DNA of 64,000 bases from Oenanthe sinensis (taxonomy: Eukaryota > Streptophyta > Magnoliopsida > Apiales > Apiaceae): assembly GCA_028671895.1 (NCBI GenBank), contig CM053800.1, positions 12,421,886 to 12,485,885 of the forward strand, in the 5' to 3' direction. The notes under the pieces were generated by a model. That model ran no database searches and was not told the origin of the DNA. It worked only from the letters and a program-made list of their open reading frames with translations. The position numbers and the translations under genes were made by a program. Below, piece by piece: positions 38,801 through 46,604 of the stretch (position 1 is the stretch's first letter; the number at the start of each line of letters is the position of its first letter).

Positions 38801-39646
38801 ATCGTTCTTTCGGCAAGTTGACTTGTTCAAAGTGCGTGGGAAGTTTGCCTTGTCAGATGCATATGAAGACCATTTTTTGCTCCCTAAAGCAAAATATCTT
38901 CTTGTCACTCATAGAAGGATTTTACTTTTGCAAGTAAGTCTATCTAAATCGAGAACATTCTTGCTTCTAGTCATGAACTGTGCCTGAAATAAAGAAGGAT
39001 ATATCTGTATTCTGTCAATTTCAGCAAGCATCCAGCATTATTGGGCATAAGAAGTTCAACCCAGCCAGAGATCCATGTTCTGTTTTGTGGGATGTTTTGT
39101 GGGATGACCTCATGACAATGGAGTTAACCCATGGAAAGAAAGACCGGCCAGATTCAATACCTTCACGGATTGTTCTTTACTTACAAGCTCGATCTTTAGA
39201 TACTAAGGATCAAGTTCGCATTATAAAGTGCAACCGTGATTTTAATCAAGCCTTTGAAGTTTATACTTCAATTGAGCAAGCTATGAATACTTATGGGCCG
39301 AACCAGGCTAAGGTTGGAATGAAATTCTCATCATGTGCATTTCTGTTTAATAGAGCATAAATTTTTTCGTTATAGTAGAATCTAACATATGTCACTTTCA
39401 ACAATGATAAGCATATTTCAATTCTTTCTTTAGACATGAGTGTTTGTTGCCTGGTGATGAATGTTTTGCTAATTTATTGATGCTATTCAGGACTTGCTGA
39501 GAAGGAAAGCTGCAAAACCATACTCAGCCATTGTTGATTCTGCTAAGGCTGAAGCTATCCCAAGAGATACCTTTTACCTTATGTCTCCCCAGCAGATGCC
39601 TTCACCTGTTTCTCACAGTTCGACTTTTAGCACTGGTGCAAATTAG
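2358..39646 (+). CDS. VPS13: VPS13-like lipid-transfer protein with PH domain, 5'-partial (50 exons)
   Basis: Fifty exons with consistent GT-AG splicing and matching phases give about 3,708 residues ending in TAG at 39,644-39,646; exon coordinates are in the block entries below. VPS13 proteins are rod-like bridges that move bulk glycerolipids between membranes at contact sites. The order seen is plant-specific: RBG-type strands, an inserted PH domain (exons 9-11), Vps62-like WxP..GY..LG modules (exons 26-28), a C2-like region (32-35), the VAB/SHR-BD region (36-42), the VPS13_C/ATG2_C region (43-47) and a C-terminal PH domain (48-50). This matches the PH-containing class typified by Arabidopsis At4g17140 (family assignment from memory). 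The N-terminal chorein exons must lie before base 1. No premature stop or frameshift was found, so I judge it functional. Confidence 0.93.
4254..4304. repeat. Short direct duplication in VPS13 intron 3
   Basis: The 17-base word GGGAGACAAACAACCGT occurs at 4,254-4,270 and again at 4,288-4,304, followed each time by a similar TCTTC-ATTTTAT tail. This looks like a 34-base tandem duplication in an otherwise featureless intron. Confidence 0.8.
4903..6656. other. VPS13 intron 5, no recognised element
   Basis: A 1.75-kb AT-rich intron. I see no protein-like reading frame. TTCTATATATAATAAAG near 5,550 resembles a Helitron 5' end, but no matching 3' end was found, so nothing is called. Confidence 0.5.
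8119..8505. mobile_element. Mutator-like MITE in VPS13 intron 7, 9-bp TSD
   Basis: The 387-base element is flanked by the identical 9-mer TTTAAACCT at 8,110-8,118 and 8,506-8,514. Its ends are long inverted repeats of about 50 bases: the left end runs GGGTGTTGGCCCTATGTGGC and the reverse complement of the right end runs GAGTAATGGCCCTATATGGC, with the similarity continuing through an AAAATGCCCAAAAT stretch. Long TIRs with a 9-bp duplication are the mark of Mutator-like elements. There is no coding capacity. The inner part is rich in AAACG and CGTTT words. Confidence 0.85.
8667..8700. repeat. (GT)n(AT)n microsatellite
   Basis: A run of GT dinucleotides passes directly into AT dinucleotides inside intron 7. 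Confidence 0.95.
8837..8918. repeat. Tandem duplication of about 41 bases in intron 7
   Basis: Two adjacent copies of a unit containing GAATGTTAGGTGGCAATGCA and ending CAATTAG; the copies differ mainly by one G in the leading purine run. Confidence 0.85.
9640..10517 (+). CDS. VPS13: VPS13 exons 9-11 (inserted PH domain)
   Basis: Exons: 9640-9749, 9892-9988, 10422-10517 (window residues about 436-536). The block reads as a compact PH fold: GIGYSVASWQPCFLVLSGFY at the start, then HIFEVPPTNVGG, and a closing helix KALWLRGLTRATYRAS whose single Trp sits where PH domains have their invariant C-terminal-helix Trp. PH domains bind phosphoinositides or proteins. In VPS13 it is placed inside the groove-forming region, so it probably helps choose the target membrane (inference). 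An insertion of this kind is characteristic of the plant PH-containing VPS13 class. Confidence 0.85.
10617..13766 (+). CDS. VPS13: VPS13 exons 12-20 (middle groove region)
   Basis: Exons: 10617-10754, 10900-10968, 11352-11756, 11884-12210, 12344-12475, 12592-12705, 12864-13048, 13445-13553, 13623-13766 (window residues about 537-1077). Recognisable family segments are SKLEFYFNRPTLVALIGFG in exon 15, SAVRIVFLYRFVQE in exon 17 and the exon 18/19 junction giving a FIQLDLG strand. Exon 14 carries an acidic, Ser-rich linker (EPLPTEDDDIFKDALPDFSS), probably a disordered loop. Strands of this region belong to the repeating beta-groove lipid channel. Introns are mostly short (80-400 bases), but intron 20 is 1.3 kb and contains a solo LTR. 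Confidence 0.9.
11857..11876. repeat. (CT)n microsatellite at the end of intron 14
   Basis: An uninterrupted CT run next to the CAG acceptor of exon 15. It serves as the pyrimidine tract of that splice site. Confidence 0.9.
13920..14983 (-). mobile_element. Solo copia-type LTR in VPS13 intron 20
   Basis: Read on the minus strand, the segment starts TGTTAGGAATC, nearly the same as the LTR start at 47,633, and ends ATTGACA. Like the other LTRs of the window it has a C-run box near its end (plus strand GTAGAGGGGG followed by TTGAATAC at about 13,930), a TATA box (minus GGTATATAAAC, near 14,255) and an upstream zone of reiterated short palindromes, here ATCAATTGAT-type words between about 14,430 and 14,910. 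No internal retroelement coding is present, so it is a solo LTR. A clean 5-bp TSD is not visible; instead a 9-mer GAACAATGT occurs at 13,914-13,922 and 14,995-15,003. Confidence 0.75.
15044..17243 (+). CDS. VPS13: VPS13 exons 21-24 (groove region, second half)
   Basis: Exons: 15044-15319, 15482-16147, 16518-16733, 17140-17243 (window residues about 1078-1498). Exon 22 (222 codons) is one of the largest and contains the beta-strand series FEGLWVSYRMTSLSEADLYV and a PRVLVVPDFLIAVCEFL segment, both typical of VPS13. Exon 23 is an acidic linker. Exon 24 ends in a codon split after AT, completed by G in exon 25 to give Met, which restores a conserved FSFMYASKEND junction and supports the splice choice. 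A 1.86-kb intron follows. Confidence 0.9.
17244..19099. other. VPS13 intron 24, no recognised element
   Basis: A 1.86-kb AT-rich intron. Short reading frames occur on both strands but have no recognisable protein features. No inverted termini with target duplications were found. Confidence 0.5.
19100..21501 (+). CDS. VPS13: VPS13 exons 25-29 (Vps62-like repeated modules)
   Basis: Exons: 19100-19395, 19535-19619, 19977-20684, 20777-21095, 21343-21501 (window residues about 1498-2020). Four copies of a W-x-P-x-x-P-x-GY/NY-x-x-LG module can be read: FWRPRAPSNYVALGDC (exon 26), WIPIPPQGYTALGC and WRPVPRPGYSILGDC (exon 27), and WYPIAPPGYASLGC (exon 28). This module is the Vps62/DUF946 signature that plant VPS13 proteins carry between groove and VAB region. 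Its molecular role is not firmly known. Exon 27 ends in a split Gly codon completed by the first base of exon 28. Confidence 0.88.
21593..25168 (+). CDS. VPS13: VPS13 exons 30-35 (linker and C2-like domain)
   Basis: Exons: 21593-21756, 21873-22053, 22204-22461, 22544-22750, 23915-23969, 25038-25168 (window residues about 2021-2352). Exons 32-34 read as a C2-like fold: VAVQIIKAKALPIVDDGNSH, then FFCALRLLVDSQ, WNELFIFEVPQK and VAKLEVEVTNLAAKAGKG. C2 domains bind lipids, often with calcium; only some of the usual calcium-ligand aspartates are evident, so calcium dependence is uncertain. Exon 34 is only 55 bases and sits between introns of 1.16 and 1.07 kb. It is supported by phase and by the continuous C2 strand across it. 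Confidence 0.85.
22071..22124. repeat. (CT)n(GT)n microsatellite in intron 31
   Basis: About forty bases of CT repeat followed by fourteen bases of GT repeat, between exons 31 and 32. Confidence 0.95.
22751..25037. other. VPS13 introns 33 and 34 around the 55-base exon 34
   Basis: Two introns of 1.16 and 1.07 kb. Apart from exon 34 (23,915-23,969), I see no coding or bounded mobile element in either. The stretch 24,240-24,300 is unusually CG-containing for this region (ACGTACGCGCGGG) but was not assigned. Confidence 0.45.
25292..33201 (+). CDS. VPS13: VPS13 exons 36-42 (VAB / SHR-BD adaptor-binding region)
   Basis: Exons: 25292-26242, 26333-26406, 27877-28330, 28430-28516, 30577-30732, 30933-31117, 32668-33201 (window residues about 2353-3166). 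Repeated beta-modules with conserved Asn and Trp are seen: DWKISINSPLKLENRLPCPA (exon 36), VRFFVPYWISNDSSLPLAYQ (exon 38), FVNRVGCSLCLQQC (exon 40) and IENHSLFLPIRFQQ (exon 42). This corresponds to the VPS13 adaptor-binding domain (Pfam SHR-BD), which in yeast VPS13 recruits the protein through Pro-x-Pro adaptors. Exon 36 (317 codons) is the largest in the gene. Three of its introns exceed 1.4 kb and carry mobile elements. Confidence 0.9.
26688..27583 (+). mobile_element. Candidate non-autonomous Helitron in intron 37 (weak)
   Basis: The left end A/TCTATAATAATAAATC resembles plant Helitron 5' termini, and a CTAG/T end occurs at 27,580-27,583, consistent with insertion between A and T. The hairpin that should precede the 3' end is not convincing. 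A Stowaway MITE lies inside. Only a comparison with other copies could settle the ends. Confidence 0.25.
27312..27521. mobile_element. Stowaway-type MITE in intron 37, TA duplication
   Basis: The 210-base element begins CTCCCTCTGTCCCA and its other end, reverse-complemented, begins CTCCCTCCATCCCA. TA is present on both sides (27,310-27,311 and 27,522-27,523). These are the classical termini of plant Tc1/mariner-related Stowaway MITEs. No coding capacity. Confidence 0.9.
29873..30296 (-). mobile_element. Solo LTR in intron 39, 5-bp TSD GTTAG
   Basis: The 424-base segment starts TGATG and ends CATCA (inverted 5-mers, TG...CA) and is flanked by GTTAG at 29,868-29,872 and 30,297-30,301. A TATA-like CTCTATATAAGCG lies on the minus strand near 30,095, suggesting minus orientation. 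There is no internal retroelement sequence. Its ends do not resemble those of the Sirevirus-like LTRs farther right, so it belongs to a different LTR family. Confidence 0.75.
31118..32667. other. VPS13 intron 41, no recognised element
   Basis: A 1.55-kb AT-rich intron with GTAT/ATGT simple repeats near 32,200-32,310. No coding or bounded transposon seen. Confidence 0.5.
33366..37692 (+). CDS. VPS13: VPS13 exons 43-47 (VPS13_C and ATG2_C-like region)
   Basis: Exons: 33366-33543, 33659-33801, 33882-34008, 34427-34648, 37336-37692 (window residues about 3166-3508). Exon 43 has LRMRGFQVDNQLPLTP followed by VLFRPQRV, a VPS13_C signature. Exons 46-47 hold the Gly-rich amphipathic helices shared with ATG2 C-termini: GVDILGNASSALGHMSKGV and KGFFRGFTGILTKPLEGAK, ending in GVGKGIIGAAAQPVSGVLDL. 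In VPS13 this helical part docks on lipid droplets or mitochondria (family knowledge). Intron 46 (34,649-37,335) is the longest in the window and holds a hAT MITE and a Helitron. Confidence 0.9.
35335..35774. mobile_element. hAT-type MITE in intron 46, perfect 8-bp TSD
   Basis: The 440-base element is flanked by GCGGGGGT at 35,327-35,334 and 35,775-35,782. Its left end reads CTATGTTACTCCGACTC and the reverse complement of the right end reads CTATGTTACTCAGACTC. Internally it is rich in GTGTCGGACAC-type words in both orientations, as in the widespread plant hAT MITE family with a TATGTTNCTCNGACTC terminus. Non-coding. Confidence 0.92.
35813..35895. repeat. TA/CATA microsatellite between MITE and Helitron
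   Basis: Irregular ATACAT repeats pass into a pure AT run that ends at the Helitron terminus. Confidence 0.9.
35896..36568 (-). mobile_element. Non-autonomous Helitron in intron 46
   Basis: On the minus strand the element begins TCTATACTATATTATTAAAG and ends CCGTGCATAGCACGTGATATAAGCTAA when read in two parts: a short CGTGC/GCACG hairpin, then about ten bases, then CTAA. It is flanked by A on the 5' side and T on the 3' side, the A/T insertion rule of Helitrons. The interior contains an imperfect direct duplication of roughly 290 bases (compare the GTTTTGTTTAGAGATGTATT words near 36,080, 36,145 and 36,400). No Rep/helicase coding. Confidence 0.7.
37693..38774. other. VPS13 intron 47 with a 41-base tandem duplication
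   Basis: AT-rich intron. At 38,291-38,371 a unit of about 41 bases starting GTAATATATTTAAATATTAT is present twice in tandem with one substitution near the end. Nothing else was recognised. Confidence 0.7.
38775..39646 (+). CDS. VPS13: VPS13 exons 48-50 (C-terminal PH-like domain and stop)
   Basis: Exons: 38775-38933, 39025-39312, 39491-39646 with TAG at 39,644-39,646 (window residues about 3509-3708). The C-terminal PH-like domain reads FFRQVDLFKVRGKFALSDAY, then LLVTHRRILLLQ and DLMTMELTHGKKDRP, closing with the helix AFEVYTSIEQAMNTYG. In other VPS13 proteins this PH contributes to membrane targeting. The last exon is a short Ser/Pro-rich tail. The acceptor used for exon 48 (CAAAG/GTG) lacks a strong pyrimidine tract but is required by phase. 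Confidence 0.9.
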
Positions 39647-40137
39647 TTCTGAAGGAAATATAATGACATCATCTTAGATAAAGTTTCAGTCGTAGCTGTC
39701 AAGATGGCTATTAGTACAAACGATTGAGGTATGGAACATCTGGTATTTCTTTTTACATCATAGCATAAAAGTCAAACCTCACAAGAGGTGGTTGTTGCAA
39801 CATATATAATCCCCCCCCTCCCCCATGTATACCTCGAGAAAAGTATACACTTTGTCTAGTAATTGTTTTCATGTCAGCAGGGTCTTTAATTTAGCAGAGG
39901 AGTTTAGCGTTAGTGTTCAATTTTTTTGGTATCTTTTAATGAAATATATTTGGCCTAACCTATATTCTGATAGAGAAAGTAGCTCATGGTTCATTAGGGC
40001 TCTAAACGAAGTGAGTCAATCCCGAAGGTCCCACTGAGCTTGAGTTATGAACGTTTTGAACCTACAGATGTGTTTGAATTTTACTTGTGCGCTTCAAGTT
40101 CAGTGTCATTAAAGTTGACGTCCCAATGGAGGCGTGA
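39647..40137. other. VPS13 3' flank
   Basis: Non-coding sequence downstream of the VPS13 stop, expected to contain the 3' UTR. No canonical AATAAA is obvious in the first 300 bases, so I cannot place the poly(A) site. Confidence 0.5.
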
Positions 40138-40686
40138 TGTAGGACAAGAGACCCGGTATTTCAACCCAAGATTTTAGTATCTATACTTTAGAAGAGGAAA
40201 GTTCAAATTATATTGAACTTACTTATCTTATATTATATCTAGAAGTTAGGTGATGAATATCTTAAATTTATATTGGGCAGATTTATTATATTTCCATGTC
40301 AGGGATAATATAAATTTTATGTCTAAACATTGAGAGTCTTCTCTTCTTTTCTTGTGGATTCAAGAATTCTTCCTTCTAGATTCAAAGTGAGGATTAACAT
40401 TTGTTTTTCCTTTGCTTCTGTTCTGCGTCAAGGAGCAACCTATAAATAGGTGAGACACCTCATTTAGTAGGCATTTAGAATTTGGAGAGCAAAAGTTAAG
40501 AGCATATAAGAGAGAGCAAGTGAAGGTGCTAGGGAGTAAGAATGACAGTAGGTGCTAGGGAGTAAGAATGTGTCTTTGAGGGATATATCAACTTTGTAAT
40601 TTAGAAAGGGTCAACGGTGTTTCAAAATGCATAAATATTAATGTAATTATGTTTTGTATTGCAGTTGTCAGAAATCTGGCTTGACA
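40138..40686 (+). mobile_element. Candidate solo LTR, degenerate 5-bp duplication
   Basis: A 549-base segment starting TGTAGGACAAG and ending TTGACA, with flanks CGTGA (left) and AGTGA (right), one mismatch. A good TATA box (TATAAATAGG) lies at 40,441-40,450. No ORF. Inside, a 21-base word AGGTGCTAGGGAGTAAGAATG is duplicated at 40,524-40,544 and 40,550-40,570. The ends are inferred from the TG/CA rule only. Confidence 0.35.
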
Positions 40687-41543
40687 AGTGAGCAATCGCT
40701 CAGCCGCTAAGCATTTGGAGACAAACTACAAGCCATTTGTTTGCGGACAGCAGTTTTTAGCATTAACCTGATAGACAAGGAAAGGTGTACAGCAATCAAG
40801 TCCAACAAGTAGTTGTACATACGTGCATACATAGGATTGTGTATATATAATTATTTGTTCAAAATTATAGAGTTTTAGCAGCAGTTCAAAAAACTGTATA
40901 TATGGCATGTAGCATGTATTTTTACCGACAGGTCCTTTTCCATTTTAAAAGAGGCCGATATAAGTAGCTAATATATCATTGACTTGGAAGCAGCCCAGCT
41001 GCTGTGAGGTGAAGAGGAGAGCTCAAGCATATTTTGGGGATCCTTGTAGATTTTTTACAAGGATTCATAGCATTCTATTCAGCTCAATATATTAATGATG
41101 TAGATTTTTATAAAATATGATATATGTATCCAACAATTATTCACAAATCTATAAAATTTCTCAACACTGTTTTGATCATTTTATGTGACATCGCTCTAAC
41201 ATTAATACATTATGTGAGGCCTTTTCCCTGCTCCATTATAACACACCCAACACAAATTATTATTTTTTATAAAAAGGAAGACGCAAAACGATATAATGTT
41301 ATTTGGGGGCCATTTTTATGGTTATTTCATTTTGGGCATTTTAGTTTAAATATATGCCACTTGGAGCCTCTATTCGATCACGAGTTTGCCTATAAATAAA
41401 ATATATCCTTAATATATTATTTTATTTAATATTCAGTGTAAATATTATTTTATTATTAATCATATTTATTATTTATTTAATATATATTACATATTTATAA
41501 AAATATAAAAAAAATATTAATAAAAATAAAATATTTTTTTAGT
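40687..41543. other. AT-rich spacer between VPS13 flank and LINE
   Basis: No reading frame or bounded repeat recognised; the right third is almost pure A/T. Confidence 0.5.
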
Positions 41544-41588
41544 TATATATTATTTATTTTTTTTTTTTGCCACGAGAAGAAGATTTTA

Positions 41589-44500
41589 TTAAGCTTTTAA
41601 ATCGTTAAACAATACATGTAGTAATTCCGAATGGGCATTATCCATTCGCCAACTACGGTCAGCAACTGAACAACTGTGTCTAGCTACATGATGAGCTACT
41701 TTGTTCGCAGACCGTTTAATAAACTTCAACGTCACTTGTTGATCTCCAAAAGCCCAAAAGCCGATAATAGTTGCTTGCACTCCTCTATAATGCCACCAAA
41801 ATATGAGAATTTGTTTGCATTACTTCTAACTACTTGGACAACCAGCAAGCAATCTGTTTCAACTTCCACCTTCGGCCATTTACACTCCTTCACCCAGCTG
41901 AGTGCTTCCCTTACGCCCATTGCTTCTGCCATCTCTGGCTGAATTTTTCCTTGCCTACAAACAGATTTAGCCTCTATCAACTCACCTTTGTGACAGCGGG
42001 ACACCATTGAGTAACTAAAGTGGCCCGAGTCGCTAAAAATTGCAGCATCTCTGTTTACTTTAACCGTTCCTTCCGTTGGTAGCTTCCAGTGTTCAGCTCC
42101 GTCCTCTTGGGTCATAAAACCAAGAAAATTGTCAAACGTTTTATCCTGAGCACTTTGCCATTGGTAAAACATTGATTTTGCAGTTTCTATAACTTCTGTA
42201 ACACTCATTCCCCTTTGATTCCACACCAGGTCGTTCCTGCTCTTCCATAAAGACCATAAGATCATTACGACAACATTGATCTCCTTATTCTGTTTTGTGT
42301 TAAAAATTTCAGCAAGCCATGACATGAAACAGTGCTGCACTTGTTCTCAAGATATTAGACTGTGATAAATGGATTCTGAATCATTATTGCAGACTGGGCA
42401 AGTATCGTTAATATTAACCTGTTTAGTTCTCAGCTGCACCTTTGTAGGTAAACATCCAGTAACAGCACGCCATAACAAGTTCTTCACCTTGGCTGGAACT
42501 TTCAAATTCCATAACTTACGCCAAAATCCAGAATTGTCAGAAGCAGTAATATTATTCTTCTCTATTTGTATCAGTCCATACGCACTTTTTACTGAGTATT
42601 GACCCAACTTCTCCCCTTTCCAATACCAGGAGTCTTCAATATCAGCACGAAGTGGAATAGCAAGAATCAGATTTGCATCCCTTTCTTCAAATATATCTGC
42701 TATTAACTCACCATCCCAAGTTCTTTCCCCAGTAACCATTAACAATTGAACCTTGTTATTATTTAAAGCTTCATGTCTTGTATGAACAAAAGGATCTTCA
42801 TCACTTGGCAACCAAGAATCGTTCAGGATATCAATATCCCTTCCTGAACCAACTCGACGAATAACTCTTCTTCTCAAAAGCATCTGAGCCTCCATGATAC
42901 TACGCCAGATGTAGCTCGGATTACTTCCTACCTTGGCCATTAGAAAAGAACTGTTAGGATAATATCGAGCTTGAAAAACCTTACTAACCAAGGTGTTAGG
43001 ACGTTGAGTGAGTCTCCAACCCTGTTTTCCCAATAGAGCTACATTGAAGTCTCTTAAGCTACGAAATCCAAGACCTCCTTCTGTCTTTTTCTTGCACAAA
43101 CGGTCCCAAGACATCCAGTGGATACCCTTCTCCTTCTTCAAATCATTCTTCCACCAGAATCTGCACATGATTCTTTCCAAGTCTTTACAAAGCTCCACTG
43201 GTAAAAGGAAGACATTCATTACATAGTTAGGAAGGGACTGTGCAACTGTTTTCAACATTACATCAGTTAGCCTGTTTGCCAGCACCTTAGAAACAACTTT
43301 ATATACAACATTACACAGGGAGATCGGTCTCAAGTCAGTCATTTGAACTGGGCATTTCTTTTTTGGAATCAATACTATGTTTGTGTCTGTAAGATGACTG
43401 TCAAAAGAGGCCGTATTGAAGAAATTCTTAGTCAGTGATATAAGATCTTTTCCCACCGTGTTCCAATATTTCTGGTAAAACCCAGGACTCATGCCATCCG
43501 GTCCTGGAGATTTTTCCGGATGCATAGAAAATAAAGCTCTTTTAACCTCTTCTTCCTCAATTGGCATTAGAAGCTCTGAATTCTGCTCTGCTGTAATCCT
43601 TCGATCAACACATTCAATCACAGACACCCACTCCGTTTCTGCAAACTTGAAAAGAGTTGAAAAATAAAGAATCATCAACTCCTGCAGACCTGAATTCCAA
43701 CTCACTGATTGGCCACTACTGTCCAGAAGAGAGTGAATGGTGTTAGCTTTTCTTCGAATTTTTGTTGCTGCGTGAAAAAATCTGCTATTGCTATCACCTT
43801 CTCTGAGCAACTGCTCATATAATTTCCACGTTTCCTCTACTATTTGCTGACACATTGGTTCTCGAAGCCACGCATTCTCGAACCTAAACTTCTTTGATGG
43901 AACAACATTGGAGATAATCACTGGCTCAATCATTATGGGACTATGATCTGAAGTCGTGAGTTCCAAGTTCGTGAGCTGAGCATTTTTAAAACAGTTCATA
44001 AAGTTCTGAGAAACCAATGCTCTATCTAGTCTGACTTCGATCCAATCATCCGTACCATAGCTTCTCTCCCACGTAAACTGGTGACCTTTGAGCTCCATGT
44101 CAACTAAATCGCAGTCTTCAATCGCTTGTCGGAAGCCTTGAAGTAACCAATTCGGATATGGACGACCACCCTTTTTATCCTCATGACTAATGGTGTTGTT
44201 TATATCACCAATTATACACCAAGGAAGCTATGAAATTTGATGAAGCTGGTGGATTAGATCCCACGCATATCTTCTATTGGCTCTATTAGGCTCACCATAA
44301 AGCCCAGTAAGTCGGAACTTGTCCCACCCCTGCACTAAGACTTCAACATCAATGTAATGCTTACTGTAAGACTTCAGAGTAACCTCTTCTTTGTTTCCCC
44401 AAATCAAAGCTAAACCGCCACTATGGCCTTGACTTTCTACTGTAATAGCACCTTCAAAACCTAAACTATCCTTCACTTTTTCGACTCTATCTTTCTTGCA

Positions 44501-44656
44501 AAGAATTTCACTTAAAAATATAATGTTGGGCTTCTTTTGGAGAACTAACTCCGTTAGGAATTGAACGGCCCACGGGGTCCCAAGCCCATGGCAATTCCAA
44601 CTGATACAACTCATAATGTTAGGCGAGCCCCCCCTGGAAGCCCGCCTCTTGTCCAT
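41589..44656 (-). pseudogene. LINE ORF2 (endonuclease, RT remnant, RNase H), RT core deleted
   Basis: Order on the minus strand: AP endonuclease (ISWNCHGLG at the start, SDHSPI at its end), N-terminal RT segment (SPGPDGMSPGFYQKYW, DLRPISLCNVVYKVVSK), then an abrupt in-frame jump near 43,253 from the LANRL segment to TVAQSLPNYVMNVF, which normally lies hundreds of residues later. The palm with the catalytic F/YADD motif is therefore missing. A zf-RVT region and an RNase H-like domain (VKVNRDAAIF, EAMGVREALSW, VETDC) follow. Other lesions are in-frame stops at about 44,228 and 42,347 and a frameshift by an 8-base duplication at 41,746-41,761. It cannot make active RT. Confidence 0.92.
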
Positions 44657-45634
44657 TTTTTGAACTGATATCTTGATCCATATTCACCACATCTTCACTA
44701 TCCGAGCCCATTCCTATTTCTGTGTCCAAGCCCATTACTTGATCCTGCCCCAACCCATCATCAGTCCTTCTTTTTTTAGACTCTATCACATTAATATCTT
44801 TCTTTTTATTATTTGCATCCCTGCCTTCAGTTGAGCTGGATAAATTCAAAATTCCTTGATTCGCGCCCTTACCAGTACTTTGCACATTCTCTGCCCCAAA
44901 CTTTCCTCCCTTATCCCTATCTGTACGATTTTCTGTTGCCGACTTTCCTCGGTGATTTCCTCCTATTTCCTGGTTTGCAGATTTTGTTTCAAACTGTCCT
45001 CCACCATCACGCAGCCACCGTGCTCCGATCTGTTTTACAGGTTTCCTGAAAGGTGCACGCATCCAAGCACCGTACGGTTTCACAATTTCAGCTTCTGGAG
45101 TATCGAAAAGTCGTGAACAAAATTTCTCTAAATGGCCAAGTATTCCACATATGAAACAAAAAGTGGGTACATTCTCATACATGAAGCTAATCCACACCCA
45201 TTCTTCCCCAGATTTCCTCAGCTTCATCCTCCGTTTTAAAGGTTTTGACAGATCCACCTTAACACGAACCCGCACGTATTCTTTCCAACCTGATATAAAA
45301 TTACGTGGGCACGACTCAATATAATTCCCTATATAATTCCCCACTTCTTTGATGACTCTCTCAGACATAAAACCTGCACGAAGATCATGTATTTGAACCC
45401 ATAAATCCAAAGTATTAAGACCAACACATCTTGGTATATCTCTCTCTCTTTCATTCTCGCTATAATCAGAGTTTTCCTGTTGAAAGACCACGGACTTCTA
45501 TCCAACACCCTTTTGATGTCTACTTCGTGGTAAAATTGAAACAGATACAAATTCACGTCTACTTCTTTTATGAAAATTCCTTTCCCTGGCTTCCAGAGAG
45601 CAGCTAATGTTTGTTGCATGGCTTGAAAATCCAT
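44619..45634 (-). pseudogene. LINE ORF1 (gag-like, CCHC zinc knuckle), frameshifted
   Basis: Encodes the RNA-binding ORF1 protein of plant L1 elements. It starts MDFQAMQQTLAALWKPGKG at 45,634 and contains FYHEVDIKRVL and PWSFNR of the DUF4283-type domain. A frameshift between about 45,490 and 45,540 moves the rest into another frame, which continues NTLDLWVQIHDLRAGFMSER, a zinc knuckle CFICGILGHLEKFC (residues roughly 155-170 of the second part) and a charged, low-complexity tail ending at 44,619. The last 38 bases overlap the start of ORF2, the usual arrangement in this clade. Without the shift the protein would be about 330 residues. Confidence 0.88.
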
Positions 45635-45746
45635 TATTCCTTCACTTAGATATATATTATTTATTTTAATTTCATGTCATATAGAAATAATATTTATATA
45701 ATATCCTTCTAGCCAATTCTTCATCTTTTATTGAACAACTCCACAA

Positions 45747-46579
45747 TCAAGTTCCATTAGACTGTCTAGAACTTTTCCACCTAAAGGAATCACTCAGAGT
45801 TTGAGTTTGTATACTCTTTCCACCCTTATAACTCCCTTGGCTTTTATCAGGTAAACCACTGTCATCACCATCATCTTCCGGTTTATCAGAGTTTAAAACA
45901 AAGTCCACTTTACATTTGTCCTTAGATATTGTCTCCCCCTTTCTGACATCAGAAGAAATAGTTAGGAGGTCTGCAATAGTATGCAACATGGTCTGCATGG
46001 AGGTGACAACAATAACAATTTTGTCAACATTGGACTTCAAAGCATCCTGCTTAGTGGAAACATCTTTAATCTTAGATTTCAAGGCATGTTGAGAAATAGA
46101 ACTTTGAACTGAAACACTTGCCTTGCTAACAGTGTCTTCAAGATCAAAAACTTCACTATGAAGAGCCTTAGCCAATACAGTGGTAGCCTTGAAAACTGCC
46201 TTCTTCTCATCAGAGTTTATTTTATAGTCTGTTTTCTTGATGAGATCATGAAGATGGGGCCAAGAAATGTCTTCATGAGAAAACTTCCAAGACATCTCCT
46301 AAATATTTTTTCTTGTAGAGCCCCTCTGCTACTATCCCTTCTTATACCTTTTTGATTAAGAGCAGATTCAATATCACCCTTCAATTGTTCAACAACACAG
46401 AAGTCAAGATAGTCCATCCTCAGTCTATCATGAGCATCAAAAGCATCTATAGGCCATCTTTTTGAGTTGTATCTTTGAGTGTAAGGAATAGAGAGATCAA
46501 TGACTTTTTCATTCTCAAAGATATGATTGGAATCCTCAGAGTTCGCATCATTATCAGCAACAACATCAGAGTTTGGCAC
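45747..46579 (-). pseudogene. Decayed retroelement accessory-type ORF of unknown function
   Basis: Two overlapping minus frames (46,579-46,217 and 46,295-45,747) read as one protein interrupted by a frameshift near 46,290. The first part contains PYTQRYNSKRWPIDAFDAHD, the second a helical stretch (KIKDVSTKQDALKSNVDKI) likely to form a coiled coil, and a Ser/Lys-rich tail. I do not recognise a named domain. Charged composition and long helices recall the accessory ORFs at 55-59 kb, but direct similarity is not evident by eye. It lies directly beside an LTR of opposite orientation, so it may be an antisense accessory ORF of that element, or the tail of another element. Confidence 0.5.
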
Positions 46580-46604
46580 CTCAGAGTTTACAGAATGAGG
46601 GACA

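Larger units (their letters stand above)
41561..45650 (-). mobile_element. L1-clade LINE, defective, 17-bp TSD
   Basis: The element is flanked by the identical 17-mer TATATATTATTTATTTT at 41,544-41,560 and 45,651-45,667, and its 3' end is marked by a T-run on the plus strand (poly(A) tail) at about 41,557-41,568. ORF1 with a zinc knuckle and ORF2 with endonuclease, reverse-transcriptase remnants and RNase H follow each other on the minus strand. Only about 16 bases precede the ORF1 start, so the 5' UTR is probably truncated. The perfect duplication points to a fairly young insertion, yet ORF2 carries several lesions and a large internal deletion. Confidence 0.93.

Noticed and set aside
44813..45116. 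Plus-strand frames opposite the LINE ORF1
   Set aside because: Shadows of the minus-strand ORF1; no independent coding signal.
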